From NCBI GenBank assembly GCA_012184525.1, contig WOFQ01000047.1, positions 186,001 through 250,000 on the forward strand: DNA of 64,000 nucleotides, read 5' to 3'. The notes beneath the pieces were generated by a model. That model was not told the origin of the DNA. It saw only the letters and a list, made by a program, of their open reading frames with translations, and made no database searches. This DNA is from Xenoacremonium recifei. Its lineage: Eukaryota; Ascomycota; Sordariomycetes; Hypocreales; Nectriaceae. Both the position numbers and the translations under genes were made by a program. Positions 27,401 through 36,747 of this stretch are shown here, piece by piece (positions within the stretch are counted from its first letter, which is position 1; each line of letters opens with the position of its first letter).

Positions 27401-28530
27401 TGGCAGCGGCAGGTGGCTCGATCACTGGCGGGACCAGCGGGGGTTCAGGATCTGTGGGCGGCGTGGTGTGTTGGCTCTGGCTCTGGGTCGAGCTGGAGCT
27501 GGGCCTGAGCGGTGGGGGATTTCGAGTCTCGACGGATGCAGATGCGCGACGCTCCGTGCTGGTCGAGTTCTTCTTGGACTTGAAGATGCCCTTGAACTTG
27601 CCGCCGGGAGAGGGAGACCGTCGATTCGGATGCTGGGGAGGTGCAAGGCCCGTCTTGGAGCGCCCGAGACGGGAGGATTCTTTGGAGTCGACCGAGTCTG
27701 ACCGCTTTGTTGGGAAGGACAGGGATCTCGAGCCGCTACTGTTGGAGTCGAAGTCGTTGATGGACTCTGCAATGTGCGTCGCTTGGACGACCGGGGACGA
27801 GGTCGTCAGATAGCCGGTGTGTGATGGGTGCGAAGAGATGGTGCCAGGTCGAGATAGAGATCTAAGACGAGGCCGAAGCCAGCTGGGTCAGGATCGAAGC
27901 ACAGATGCGGACGGATGAAGGAGTACAGTGCAAGAGCTCTGCGGCAGACGGGCAAGAAGAGTGCTGGAGAGAAGTGGTGCTTGGGTTTTGTGCCATAGAA
28001 CAGGACGCAGGCAACGAGCAATGTTGAAATGAGGTTGTTGAATGTGGATATTGGCGGATGTGCCGGGCGCCAAGTCGGGCTGACTGAGGCTGAAGGTCCG
28101 GTCGGTGATAGGCAGTTTCCAGGTCCGGCGATGTTCTCCCGTCGGGTCCTCCCACCGTCTGCAGGCACCGTAAATGCGAGGCTGAGGCGAGAACGGGGGG
28201 GAATGCGACGGACACCGTCCCTGGTCCACCACCAACGGAGCACCTCAGGCGAGGTGGAAGGGATACAGGACAAAGAAAGAAAGGCTGCAGCACTCACCGG
28301 TCGCGGTCCGAGTCGTAGGAGCCGTAGCTCTTCTCCTCTTCCTCCTCGTCGCTCTCGCGCGTGTCCTGGTAGGTCAGCGAGTGGTCGTGCTCGTCGTCGT
28401 CGTTGGCCGCCTGCCCCTCGGCGTCCCGGGCCTGCTGCCTCTTGTTGCGCCGGCGCTTGGACGAGATGGCCTTGGGCAGCAGCTTGCCCAGGCCGTTGCT
28501 GTTGCTGTTGCCGCTGCTGGGGTTGTCCAT
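24469..28530 (-). CDS. GRAM/VASt domain ER-membrane sterol transfer protein (Ysp2/Lam family)
   Basis: The family (yeast Lam proteins, animal GRAMD1/Aster) sits in the ER at plasma membrane contact sites and moves sterols. Exons are 28530..28298, 27861..25217 and 25157..24469, giving 1,188 residues. The first intron is long (436 nt, GTGAGT to TTAG); the second has a GTACGT donor. The N-terminus is basic and then strongly acidic, followed by about 480 residues of Ser/Pro-rich disorder. The GRAM domain begins near residue 575, with KKRNREFHELFKSVPDDDYL and later GRLYVSEGHLCFSSNIFGW. An acidic run follows. The VASt (StART-like) domain is at about 815-965, with SQWLTGDQ and RYCFSW. One C-terminal transmembrane helix lies at about 1047-1068 (YGLLVGLLVTMWF). 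Only one VASt domain is present, whereas yeast Lam2 and Lam4 have two. The domain calls are firm; sterol as cargo is inferred from the family. Confidence 0.92.
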
Positions 28531-30170
28531 GGTCGTCGCTCTCGCTCTCGTCCTTGACGGTCAAGGCAGGGCAGGGCAGGGCAAGGCAGGACGTGCCGGT
28601 GCTGCGCCGTTGCTCGGTCTGGCGGTGCTGATGCTGGTGATGTTGATGTTGTAGGTAGTCTAGTCACGGGCCACGTTTGCTGCGACGCTGCGTTTCGTAT
28701 GAGGCTCGCTCGCTCGCTCGCTTCGTTCGCACTCCGTACTCCGTGTCCTGTCACTACCCGAACGGCGGGCGGGTCCTGAGGCAGTGAAGCGACGGGGGAG
28801 GGGGGAAGCTTGCGGTGATCGGTATGGAGCTATCCGTAGCTTGATTTCCCGTCGTGAACTCGTTGACATCGGTTCTCCAGCAACGGGACTGCTGCTAATG
28901 CCGTGATCGTGCAGGTTGGAGAGCCATGAGGTTGAGTCCGACGCTGTGCTATCAGTGTTTCGGCTGATTGCCAGCGTTTCAAGGGACTTTGGTCGATGGA
29001 GTGCTTTAGAAACGGAGTTCGTCGCGACGGTCCAATGCGACGCCTGCGCCTCCGAGTTTCCCTCGACGTCGCAAGCCTCAATGAGCCCCCCTGTCAACGG
29101 TCCAGGCGGGGAGGGGGCACTACTGGCAGCGAGCGGGATGCGAAGTTAGGTATGCGCCGACGACGGACGGTATTCGATATCCTTGTCCGTTGCTGGGCTG
29201 GAGCTATCGCGAAGGAGCACGAATACGCGGGACCGCAATGCACTTGGATGCGTACGAGATGCGATGCGATACGACGCGGTCAATGCTCAGGGGTTTCGTG
29301 AAGAGGCTTCGCAATGGATACGAATTTCTTTGAGTGTGGTTCTCAATGAATTGAATCGTCGTCGTGGCTTTCTTGCGGCTCGGCCATCTTAGGCTAAAAG
29401 TCACGAGTCGCAATCCGAAGTATGGAGAAGGCAGGTCGCTCTAGGTGGACAATGACGCATGGCTTCTGCGTAGAATCGCTCTAGAGCTTCTGACAGGCAG
29501 ACCCAGACGTCACCACTCCAACATCGTGTGCACATCATCCTGCATAACAATTTACATGCAGTTGTTCCATAGTTCCTTCAGACACGTGGGCTTTTCAGAC
29601 TTATTCGGTCATTCACCAAGATTTGGCGTGGGTACTTTAGGGTAGGTGGCTTGAAGGTCAGGACGGCGAAACAAAACACTCTTTCGTAAGAACTTTATTA
29701 TAGAGGCTTACTGGGAAGACGTTTTATTTCTAGCAGATCGATTAGGTTCTGGGTCCTCGCTACCTCCACATATTGATTCTTCTGGAAAATGAAATGTACC
29801 TCGCTCATACTATTTAATTAGACGACTTTGGCCAACCAACTTCAAGTGAAAACAACCATGAAGAGGTAGGTTACAAGCAGGCGATATTAATTCTTTCCGT
29901 GCAATAAACCAAAGAAAATAACTCTTTCTGACTGCCAGGAACTCTGAGCACCCTGAATATCCAATCAACTGGGGAAGGTATTCACCTGACGGGACGTCGG
30001 CTGCATGCGATCAGCCCTATGACCATAACCGGCCTCGATCATCCTCCATCTCCCCACACGACCCGATCCCCCTCCAACGTCACATCCTAAACCAGCCTCA
30101 ACACCACCCAACGACTGCATCCCTCCCAGCAGAACATCACTATCGCCGCCCCCATGCCGGCCCCGAAATC
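28531..30170. other. Divergent promoter region
   Basis: About 1.6 kb shared by the GRAM/VASt gene (minus) and the MIT-like gene (plus). There is a short tandem of ACTCCGT at 28733-28750, and AT-richer DNA at 29650-29920. No supportable coding sequence. Confidence 0.5.
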
Positions 30171-31721
30171 ATGGACTCGTCCCCCATCGTAAAGGCCCAC
30201 GACCACGCCCGCGCCGCCGCCGTGGCCACTCGCCAGGCCTCCGACACCACCGTCGCCATCAACGAACACACCCAAGCCGCCGGCGAATTCGCCGTCGCCG
30301 CCCGCAGCACATCCAGCGTCGAGGCCCTGCGCACCCTGAAGCTGCTCGAAGAGCACCATCGCAAGCTCGCCGAGATCCTCAAGCTGCCGTCCGAGCCGAC
30401 ATCGCAGTCCGACGAGGTCGAGCCCTCCGAGAAGCCCCCGAACGAGAAGAGCGACGGCGATGCGCTGCCCAAGAAGGACGGCTCGGGCGAGACCAAGGCG
30501 GCCGCCGCTCAGATGCCCGGTCTTGCGCCGCAGCGTCGATATGTGTCCCGCGAAATGTCGTCTTCTATAGCCAGTAACCTTGCTTCTGCGCGAGGCATCC
30601 GAGGGTCCAAGATGCGTGGCCAGCCTTTGGCACCCAGTGTGTCCAACGACCAGGCACCCGGCAACCTCGATCCCCTCTCACGCCACCACGGACCTCAGTC
30701 AAAGATGCAGAGTATTATCGATCACCAACCTGGAAAGCCTGCATGGGTCCCTCCCGCGACGACGTCGTCACCAGAGGCTCGCGGCAAGGCCTCGTTGTCG
30801 CCTCAGCTAGATGCTGGCTCGCCCCTAGCCGATGATGGAGGTTACAGTCGCTTCTACAATACATTCGGCAGCCTCTTCAACAAGATCTCGGCACCCTTGG
30901 CGTTCGCTGGTCTGCCGCTGATCCAGGAGGAGTCTACGATAAGCGAGGCGCCTGAGTCGCCGGAAACCTCCCCGACCAAACGCAGCCGACCTCCCAAGGC
31001 ATCTCCATCAAAGCTCGCCGAACCAGACCTCTCCAGGATTTACTCCAAAGCCACGATGCAAGCGCTGGTGCGCGATGGCCACGGTGCCAACGACTCCTTC
31101 TACGTCGTCCCCAAGACCGGCCACACCATGTCCTATGCCAACATCCTGAGCTACGCTGAGAAGGAGAAGCGCCGTCTGGGGTCGTCGATTCACAGCGAAC
31201 AACCGGCCGACGTCCCCGAAGAGGACGAGGACGACTTTGTCGACGCTAGGGAAACCCCCGTGCCGCTCTCCCCGGGTGCAAAGCGCCGCATCGGCCGCGC
31301 CCGCACCGACAAGGAGCTCAGCAACACCATCGAGGAACTCTACACCGAGAACAAGTCACTCAAGGACATGCTCGACAAACTCACCAAGCGCCTGCACGCC
31401 TTCGAAGTCAGCGCGCAGAACTCCGCCATGGCCCTCGCCGAGAGCTACCGCCTCATGCGCCCCGGCTCACCAGCCTCGTCGTCGGGCAGTCGGGCAGCAG
31501 CTGTGGACGATGCAACGCTGCGGCGGCGCAACCAGGAGGTTGAGGAGCAGCTCTCGGCGGCCATGAAGCAGATGGAGCGCCTGGAGAAGGATAACCGCAA
31601 GATGCAAAAGACGCTGGAGAAGTATCGTGAGAAGTGGGAGGTTCTCAAGGCGGGGGCCAAGGCGAGGCGAGGTGCTCAGGGGGCGGGGGATAGCGTCGAG
31701 GATGCCGCGGCGCAAGGCTGA
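30171..31721 (+). CDS. MIT-like N-terminal domain and coiled-coil protein (possible NRBF2/Atg38-like)
   Basis: Single exon, 516 residues, with ATG in good context (AATCATGG). Residues 5-75 read as three amphipathic helices: IVKAHDHARAAAVATRQAS, then a helix holding EHTQAAGEFAVAARS, then ALRTLKLLEEHHRKLAEIL. That is the layout of an MIT domain and recalls human NRBF2 and yeast Atg38, which join the autophagy PI3-kinase complex I. The middle (about 80-370) is disordered and Ser/Pro-rich. Coiled coils lie at about 380-420 (IEELYTENKSLKDMLDKL) and 450-497. The overall MIT-linker-coiled-coil plan matches NRBF2/Atg38, but I am judging from helix pattern, not alignment. It could be another MIT or coiled-coil scaffold. 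It is convergent with the JmjC gene (170 bases between stops). Confidence 0.75.
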   Translation: MDSSPIVKAHDHARAAAVATRQASDTTVAINEHTQAAGEFAVAARSTSSVEALRTLKLLEEHHRKLAEILKLPSEPTSQSDEVEPSEKPPNEKSDGDALPKKDGSGETKAAAAQMPGLAPQRRYVSREMSSSIASNLASARGIRGSKMRGQPLAPSVSNDQAPGNLDPLSRHHGPQSKMQSIIDHQPGKPAWVPPATTSSPEARGKASLSPQLDAGSPLADDGGYSRFYNTFGSLFNKISAPLAFAGLPLIQEESTISEAPESPETSPTKRSRPPKASPSKLAEPDLSRIYSKATMQALVRDGHGANDSFYVVPKTGHTMSYANILSYAEKEKRRLGSSIHSEQPADVPEEDEDDFVDARETPVPLSPGAKRRIGRARTDKELSNTIEELYTENKSLKDMLDKLTKRLHAFEVSAQNSAMALAESYRLMRPGSPASSSGSRAAAVDDATLRRRNQEVEEQLSAAMKQMERLEKDNRKMQKTLEKYREKWEVLKAGAKARRGAQGAGDSVEDAAAQG

Positions 31722-31891
31722 GCGATGTGTCTGGGCTCTGGGGGGAAAATGACGGGGTGTATGATTGGAAATGTTGTCACATTTTGGTTATTCTTTCATA
31801 GCATCGTAACCTCGGCTTAGCGAGAGGTCAACCAAGAAGAGCTTCCTGGTGACAGGAGCATTCCATCGCAGACAACTGATAGTCTCGACAT

Positions 31892-33442
31892 CTAATTCCA
31901 CCAGAAGCTCACGCTGAAGCTGACGCTCAAACTCCTCACATAATGCCACCACCCTATGGGAATCACCAACGTATCACCCGGGCCCAAGATACACTCACGA
32001 TAGTCAACGCCCTCCAGCGCCCTCTTCATCTCCTCCACATCCTCCTCACTCACCCCTTCGGGGCGCTCATCCCAACCCTCCAGCACGCCCACATCCAGCG
32101 CACTCGTGTTGCTCATATCGACACCATGCTCTGGTGTCCGCGGACGCATAGCAGTGGTAGCTTGCGGAGGATACAACCTTAGATACTTGGTGCCAACAGC
32201 CTGACACAGCAAGTTATGGTACCCGTCCGTGTGCAGCGGCGTGATGGTCCGCGCAGGTCCAAACCACGCATTGAGCTGCGGGACATCAACGGGCGGCTGG
32301 TCGAGGGATGAATCCGTCGGATGTGGCGGGACGTCGACCCAGCAGAAGTCCGGGACTTGGATGTCGTTGCGCAGCGAGGGGATTTGACGGAAGAGGTTGT
32401 GCTGGGCGAGATAGCCGACGGGGGCCGAGGAATCGGTGGAGGAGGGAGGAGGGTTCATGATGTGCTGTGTGATGAAGTTTCGGAACGGGATGAGGTCTTG
32501 CCCCCAGCCGTCGTCGACGTAGCTGCGGCCGAGTTCGACGGGCACGAGGCGGCGGCCGCCGAATGTCTGCGAGAGTAGATAGTCGGGGTTCTTCCAAGGA
32601 CAGTCGGTCAGGGCGGGCCAGTCCTTGATGAGGTCGGTGAAGACGATGGGCGAGGGGGCGCCGCCGGTGTTGTTCATATAGTCCTCGAACTGCTCTAATG
32701 TCCAGCCTGAGTAGCGAGGACACTCCTTGTCCGGATCTAGAGATGGTCGACTGTATGGTTCAGTAGAGGAAAAGGTCCTCTGGGAGAAGGAACCTCTTCG
32801 TTGGCGTTTTGATGGACGCCCTGCTTCTTGGTTCGGGGAAGTTTCTGGTGAAGCGCGCCATATGTCCTCCAGAATGCCAAGTGTCTCCTCGATCCAAGGG
32901 CCTTTCGATCCTCCACCAGCAACGATCAGTGCCCTATCAAGTTTCTCAACCACCGCGTCCAGGATTTCGTCAGGAAGCTGCCCTCTTGAAAGAAGGGGGC
33001 CTAGGAGAAGATGGTGAGTGTCCAGGATGAAGCTGTCCGTATAGATCTGGCGCCAAACTGAGGGAAGCAGATCAAATCGGTATGAGTAGAATTTTGAGGT
33101 TGATATAGAGATCAAGTCATTGATCCTCTTTTTGAAAAGCTCTTCGTGAAATTCTGAGCGACCTTCACCACCAGCGGCAAGGGAATTATGATACGCGATG
33201 AGGATGCTTGCTTGGCGAGCGAGCAGCTCCGTCATGGCTGAGACGGAAGGATCTGGCACATCCTGCTTTGAGCCAGAGAGCGAAGACTGGGTTTGAGAAC
33301 TCTGTAGCTTGGTGATATTGGCTGGCGCTGGCTCTTCTCTCGATAGCCGTCTTTTTAGGAAATGTTGGGGCAAGGTCGGCTGTGAAATGTTCGTGGCCGC
33401 ATCTAAGTATCTGGCTAGCAACCGCTCATGAGCTGAAGCCAT
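31892..33442 (-). CDS. JmjC-domain protein, KDM8/JMJD5-like 2-oxoglutarate oxygenase
   Basis: Single exon, 516 residues. The C-terminal half is a cupin-8/JmjC fold. The iron ligands are visible as His404 and Asp406 (TPLHTDGYHNLL) and His500 (IGWWHYVRSL). KYLRLYPP just downstream of the first pair fits the 2-oxoglutarate-binding strand. The substrate-side motif WPALTDCPW and the ending SVSFWWN are typical of the JMJD5/KDM8 and tRNA-hydroxylase-like branch. That branch mostly hydroxylates or cleaves at arginine or lysine of proteins, rather than being a classical histone demethylase. The N-terminal half (about 1-240) is helical and divergent. A basic RPSKRQRRG stretch at about 208-216 may be a nuclear signal. 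The actual substrate is unknown. Confidence 0.9.
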   Translation of the reverse strand: MASAHERLLARYLDAATNISQPTLPQHFLKRRLSREEPAPANITKLQSSQTQSSLSGSKQDVPDPSVSAMTELLARQASILIAYHNSLAAGGEGRSEFHEELFKKRINDLISISTSKFYSYRFDLLPSVWRQIYTDSFILDTHHLLLGPLLSRGQLPDEILDAVVEKLDRALIVAGGGSKGPWIEETLGILEDIWRASPETSPNQEAGRPSKRQRRGSFSQRTFSSTEPYSRPSLDPDKECPRYSGWTLEQFEDYMNNTGGAPSPIVFTDLIKDWPALTDCPWKNPDYLLSQTFGGRRLVPVELGRSYVDDGWGQDLIPFRNFITQHIMNPPPSSTDSSAPVGYLAQHNLFRQIPSLRNDIQVPDFCWVDVPPHPTDSSLDQPPVDVPQLNAWFGPARTITPLHTDGYHNLLCQAVGTKYLRLYPPQATTAMRPRTPEHGVDMSNTSALDVGVLEGWDERPEGVSEEDVEEMKRALEGVDYRECILGPGDTLVIPIGWWHYVRSLSVSFSVSFWWN

Positions 33443-33943
33443 CGTCGAAATGAGGTCACTTGACCCAATGACGGTCCCTCAAGAGACCGAAACAGCGAGA
33501 GTCATCCGGTCGCTAGAGTAGAGGCTTCTAGCGGATATTGCAAATGCCGATTAAGTCGATGTGCTGCATGGCTCGGAGTGTTGGTAGGTCTAAGTTATTG
33601 GTTAGTCTTTGGTGAGGCGACGACCATACGATGAACCGCGTCTGAACGGCCCACTCATGACCTAACAGAATGGCAACTCAACGTTTATAGTCTGCAAGTG
33701 CAAACAAATAAATTATTCTTGATTTATAATTTCAAAGAATAATACACTCTTTTCAAATTAAAAAACATATTAATTATTAGGACGTTTGAGCACTCTAGTA
33801 TCCCTCTTGCTAAAAGTCCACTTGACGCTCCCGCTACGTTTACACACCCCTGAGATGTGATATCTCACCTGAATCGCACTCAGCACACACATTGTGGAAT
33901 GTTCAAATTGCTTTGAGTGGTTTTTTACATCTTATAATATACT
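33443..33943. other. Intergenic region with AT-rich patch
   Basis: No gene. The central part, 33701-33780, is almost entirely A and T, unlike the rest of the window. The remainder is ordinary promoter and terminator DNA between the JmjC gene start and the mdv1 stop. Confidence 0.6.
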
Positions 33944-36113
33944 CTAACATGTCCATACCCCGACGATGCCGTCCCGCCGACCCTCAACCAGATACCCGTC
34001 TCTTACACGTACACGCTCCACGATAGCGGGAGTCTTACCCTCCTCGGCCGCGGTGATGCCAGCGCCGCAGTCCCATTGCCGCCCCTCTACCTTATCGTAC
34101 ACTTTGACCACGTCTTCGCCGGCAGCGCTCACGATCCGTCGCGTGTCAAACATCATGCTCGTAATGGGGTTGTCGTATGCGTAGGCGTCATATATAGATC
34201 CTGTCCTTAGATCCCATATCTGGAGGTTGTCAGTTAGATGTATGTGTGTGCGTCTCTAGAATAATGTCACTTACTCTAATACTCCTGTCCAAACTTCCCG
34301 TCACCAGATGGACGTCGTCAAATTGTAGACAAGTCACAGATCCTGTGTGTCCGACCAAGCTCCGATGGACCTGTCCGCTTCGTAGATCCCACAGACGAAC
34401 CATACCGTCTGCAGTGCCACAGGCAAGGGCCGTCTCGAAGACTTGTAGAGCGCCGACGAAATCGGCAGAGTTACTTGATGACCGACCCGTTGGTCGCCAT
34501 GTGTTGTCTGTAGTGCTCATCGTCGCCGCAGCTGCCCACATGACATCTAGCGTTTGTACGCAGCGTCCCTTCTCGAGATCCCAATGGCGAATAGTCTTGT
34601 CTGCTGACCCCGATACCAGAACATCGCCGCGGAAGTGCAGCGCCGTAATCTCATCCACATGCGCTTCCAAAGTGAACAGAGGGCAGTCATCCATGCTACC
34701 TTCTGGAGGTTCGATATGATCGTCGGGGTTTTCGAAGGCGATGGCGTCCTCGTCCTCATCCTTCCCGAGATGACCACCATGAGGGTCGTACTGCGCCTTG
34801 CTAAGGTCCCATAACCGGATAGTTGCGTCCATAGAACCAGTGGCCAGAATGTTATCCTCAACCTGTAGCGTGCGAACCGACGCAGTGTGGCCCTCCAGGA
34901 AGCCCATACACCGGCCTGCGTTCAGGTCCCAAACCCGGACGGTGTCGTCCAGCGCCGCCGTCACCATGGTCCCGAACGGCGCGTCAAAGTCCACCGCCGT
35001 GATAGTGTCCTTGTGCGCCCGAATCTCACGGATGCTGGTCCCCGGTTCGAAATGCTCGTGCAGGATGGGCATCGACTTCTTGCGGTGCACCTTCTTGGCT
35101 TTCCGGTTCGGCGTGCTCCCGGCGGACGTGGGTATCTTCTCGTAGACGGATTGCGACATGAACTCCGGGCTATGGTCGTCGGCATCGCCAACAAGATCCT
35201 TTTCTAGTTGAGTCGGAGTGTTTTGCGCAATGGCTTCGGCCTCATCAACGAGCGCCTGGGCCTCTTCTATCCGTGCCTCAACATCAACAACTACCAAAGG
35301 TTAGCTTCACCTGGGCCGGCCGTAAAGGTGGCAAGGCGACATACTGTCATGCTCCAATAATGCCTCCTCTTGCTCAAATCCGGCCAGACGCTCGAGGATT
35401 ATTCGGCGCATGCCGTGTAGATTGGCGATCTTGTTGTCAATTTCGCGTATCTCGCAGCTCGCCATGCTCTTGCGGGTCCCCAACAGACTGAATTCATGCA
35501 TCATGGCGGCCTTCTCCTTCTTCAATTGCGTGAGTCTTTTCGGGCTTCCTGGTATCGCTTCGGTGTCCTCGATCATCTTGCGCCCCCGAGAGACGCGGCG
35601 ACGGTGCTTCTTGCCCTCGTCGGTCAGCTCGGGGAAGCTGGCTTGGAAGCCCTGGAAGAGCGAATACGCGTTTTGGTGGTCGGGGATGTTTGCGAGAAGC
35701 TCGTCGGGAAGGTAGGTGAGGGCGCGATGCTGGATCTCGTGCGTCGAGAGCTTGGAGCGCATCATATCGGTCGGCGTCGTCTTGGCCATGGCGAACATGC
35801 TCCGTTGCACTGCTGGCCGCTTCATCTGCTTGTGGACCTCGGCCATGGCCGTCTGATAGTGGTGCGCCGTGGCTTCGACATTGGGGCCCATGAGATGGCT
35901 GGCCGTGGTTGTCACCTTGCGGCCGAAGGCCTCGAGCCCGCGGGTCTGTCAGGGACGGTAGTTAGTGCCTGGAGGTCGAGCATCGCCAATGCAGAGACGC
36001 AGAGCAGGGAGCCTCGTGACCGAGTCTCAATGGGAACGTACCGACACGATGGACTGGTCGTCGTCGCCGCCGGCATCGTCGGGGAAGCCATAGTGGTTCT
36101 CTGAATCAGCCAT
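33944..36113 (-). CDS. mdv1: Mitochondrial division protein 1 (WD40 adaptor for Dnm1)
   Basis: Links the outer-membrane receptor Fis1 to the dynamin Dnm1 during mitochondrial and peroxisomal fission. Exons are 36113..36042, 35945..35345, 35290..34275 and 34219..33944, giving 654 residues. The first exon codes 24 residues (MADSENHYGF...). Donors are GTACGT, GTATGT and GTAAGT. The N-terminal half is helical, with GLEAFGRKVT near the start and a predicted coiled coil at about 190-250 (IREIDNKIANLH onward through EARIEEAQALVDEAEA). Seven WD40 blades fill about 310-654, with clear repeats ending VRVWDL, IRLWDL, IRHWDL, VRLWDL and IRIWDL. The last blade ends VGVWTC. Helical extension, coiled coil and seven-bladed propeller is the Mdv1/Caf4 architecture. 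Confidence 0.94.
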
Positions 36114-36747
36114 GGCCTGCTGACGCCTGCTCGCAAGCAGAGGGCAGTTGGACGGGGGCAGAGGGGATGGAGCGTGAAGATGGCGGCTTCGGTGGCTGCA
36201 GTCGGCAAAGAAGAGGTCGAAGATTTGGCGGCGGAGCCAGTAGCGGTAGAAGCCAATTCGCGAGGAGATCCTGATGACGCGCCCAGGATGAACCTTGGCC
36301 GAGGAAGCAGCAGGGGGGTCTTGAAGGGGGCATGGCGGAGGCCCAAGCTTCAGCAAGGGAGCCGCTGTAATTGGCTGCGGCCGGGGCGGGGAGTGCCTTG
36401 CAGCAGGCCAGGCCAGCTGAAGCTCCAGGTGCCGGACCGCTGGGGCCGCTGGAGCCGCTGGAACTCGCGTGCTGGACCGCCCTACGACAGATGCCGAAGC
36501 CCTATAACAACCTCGCAGCTGAAAACCTGGAAGGGAAGGGATGGGGACAGGCTACCTAATATTGTTGCCCCTCGCTTTGGCGCTCCTGCATTGAATTCTG
36601 CCCTTTTAATCTCATGGGAATAGTTACCTATTCCACTTATTTTCGTCCTTTTGAGCAACCATGAGAGACATCCTAATTCGATTTAGACAGTGATTCCTTT
36701 TTTTTTTTACTTCTACTAATACTCCGTACATACACTACAATCATGAA
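36114..36747. other. Intergenic region, mdv1 leader and choline sulfatase 3' flank
   Basis: No gene. GC-rich near mdv1, becoming AT-rich at 36600-36745. It contains a run of ten T at about 36699 and the sequence TACTCCGTACAT at about 36720. Confidence 0.5.

Noticed and set aside
27806..28564. 252-codon minus-strand open frame over the start of the GRAM/VASt gene
   Set aside because: It is out of frame with exon 1 and crosses the first intron; the spliced frame fits the gene.
28660..29097. 145-codon minus-strand open frame in the divergent promoter
   Set aside because: No domain and no splice partner; Arg/Ser-rich composition follows base content.
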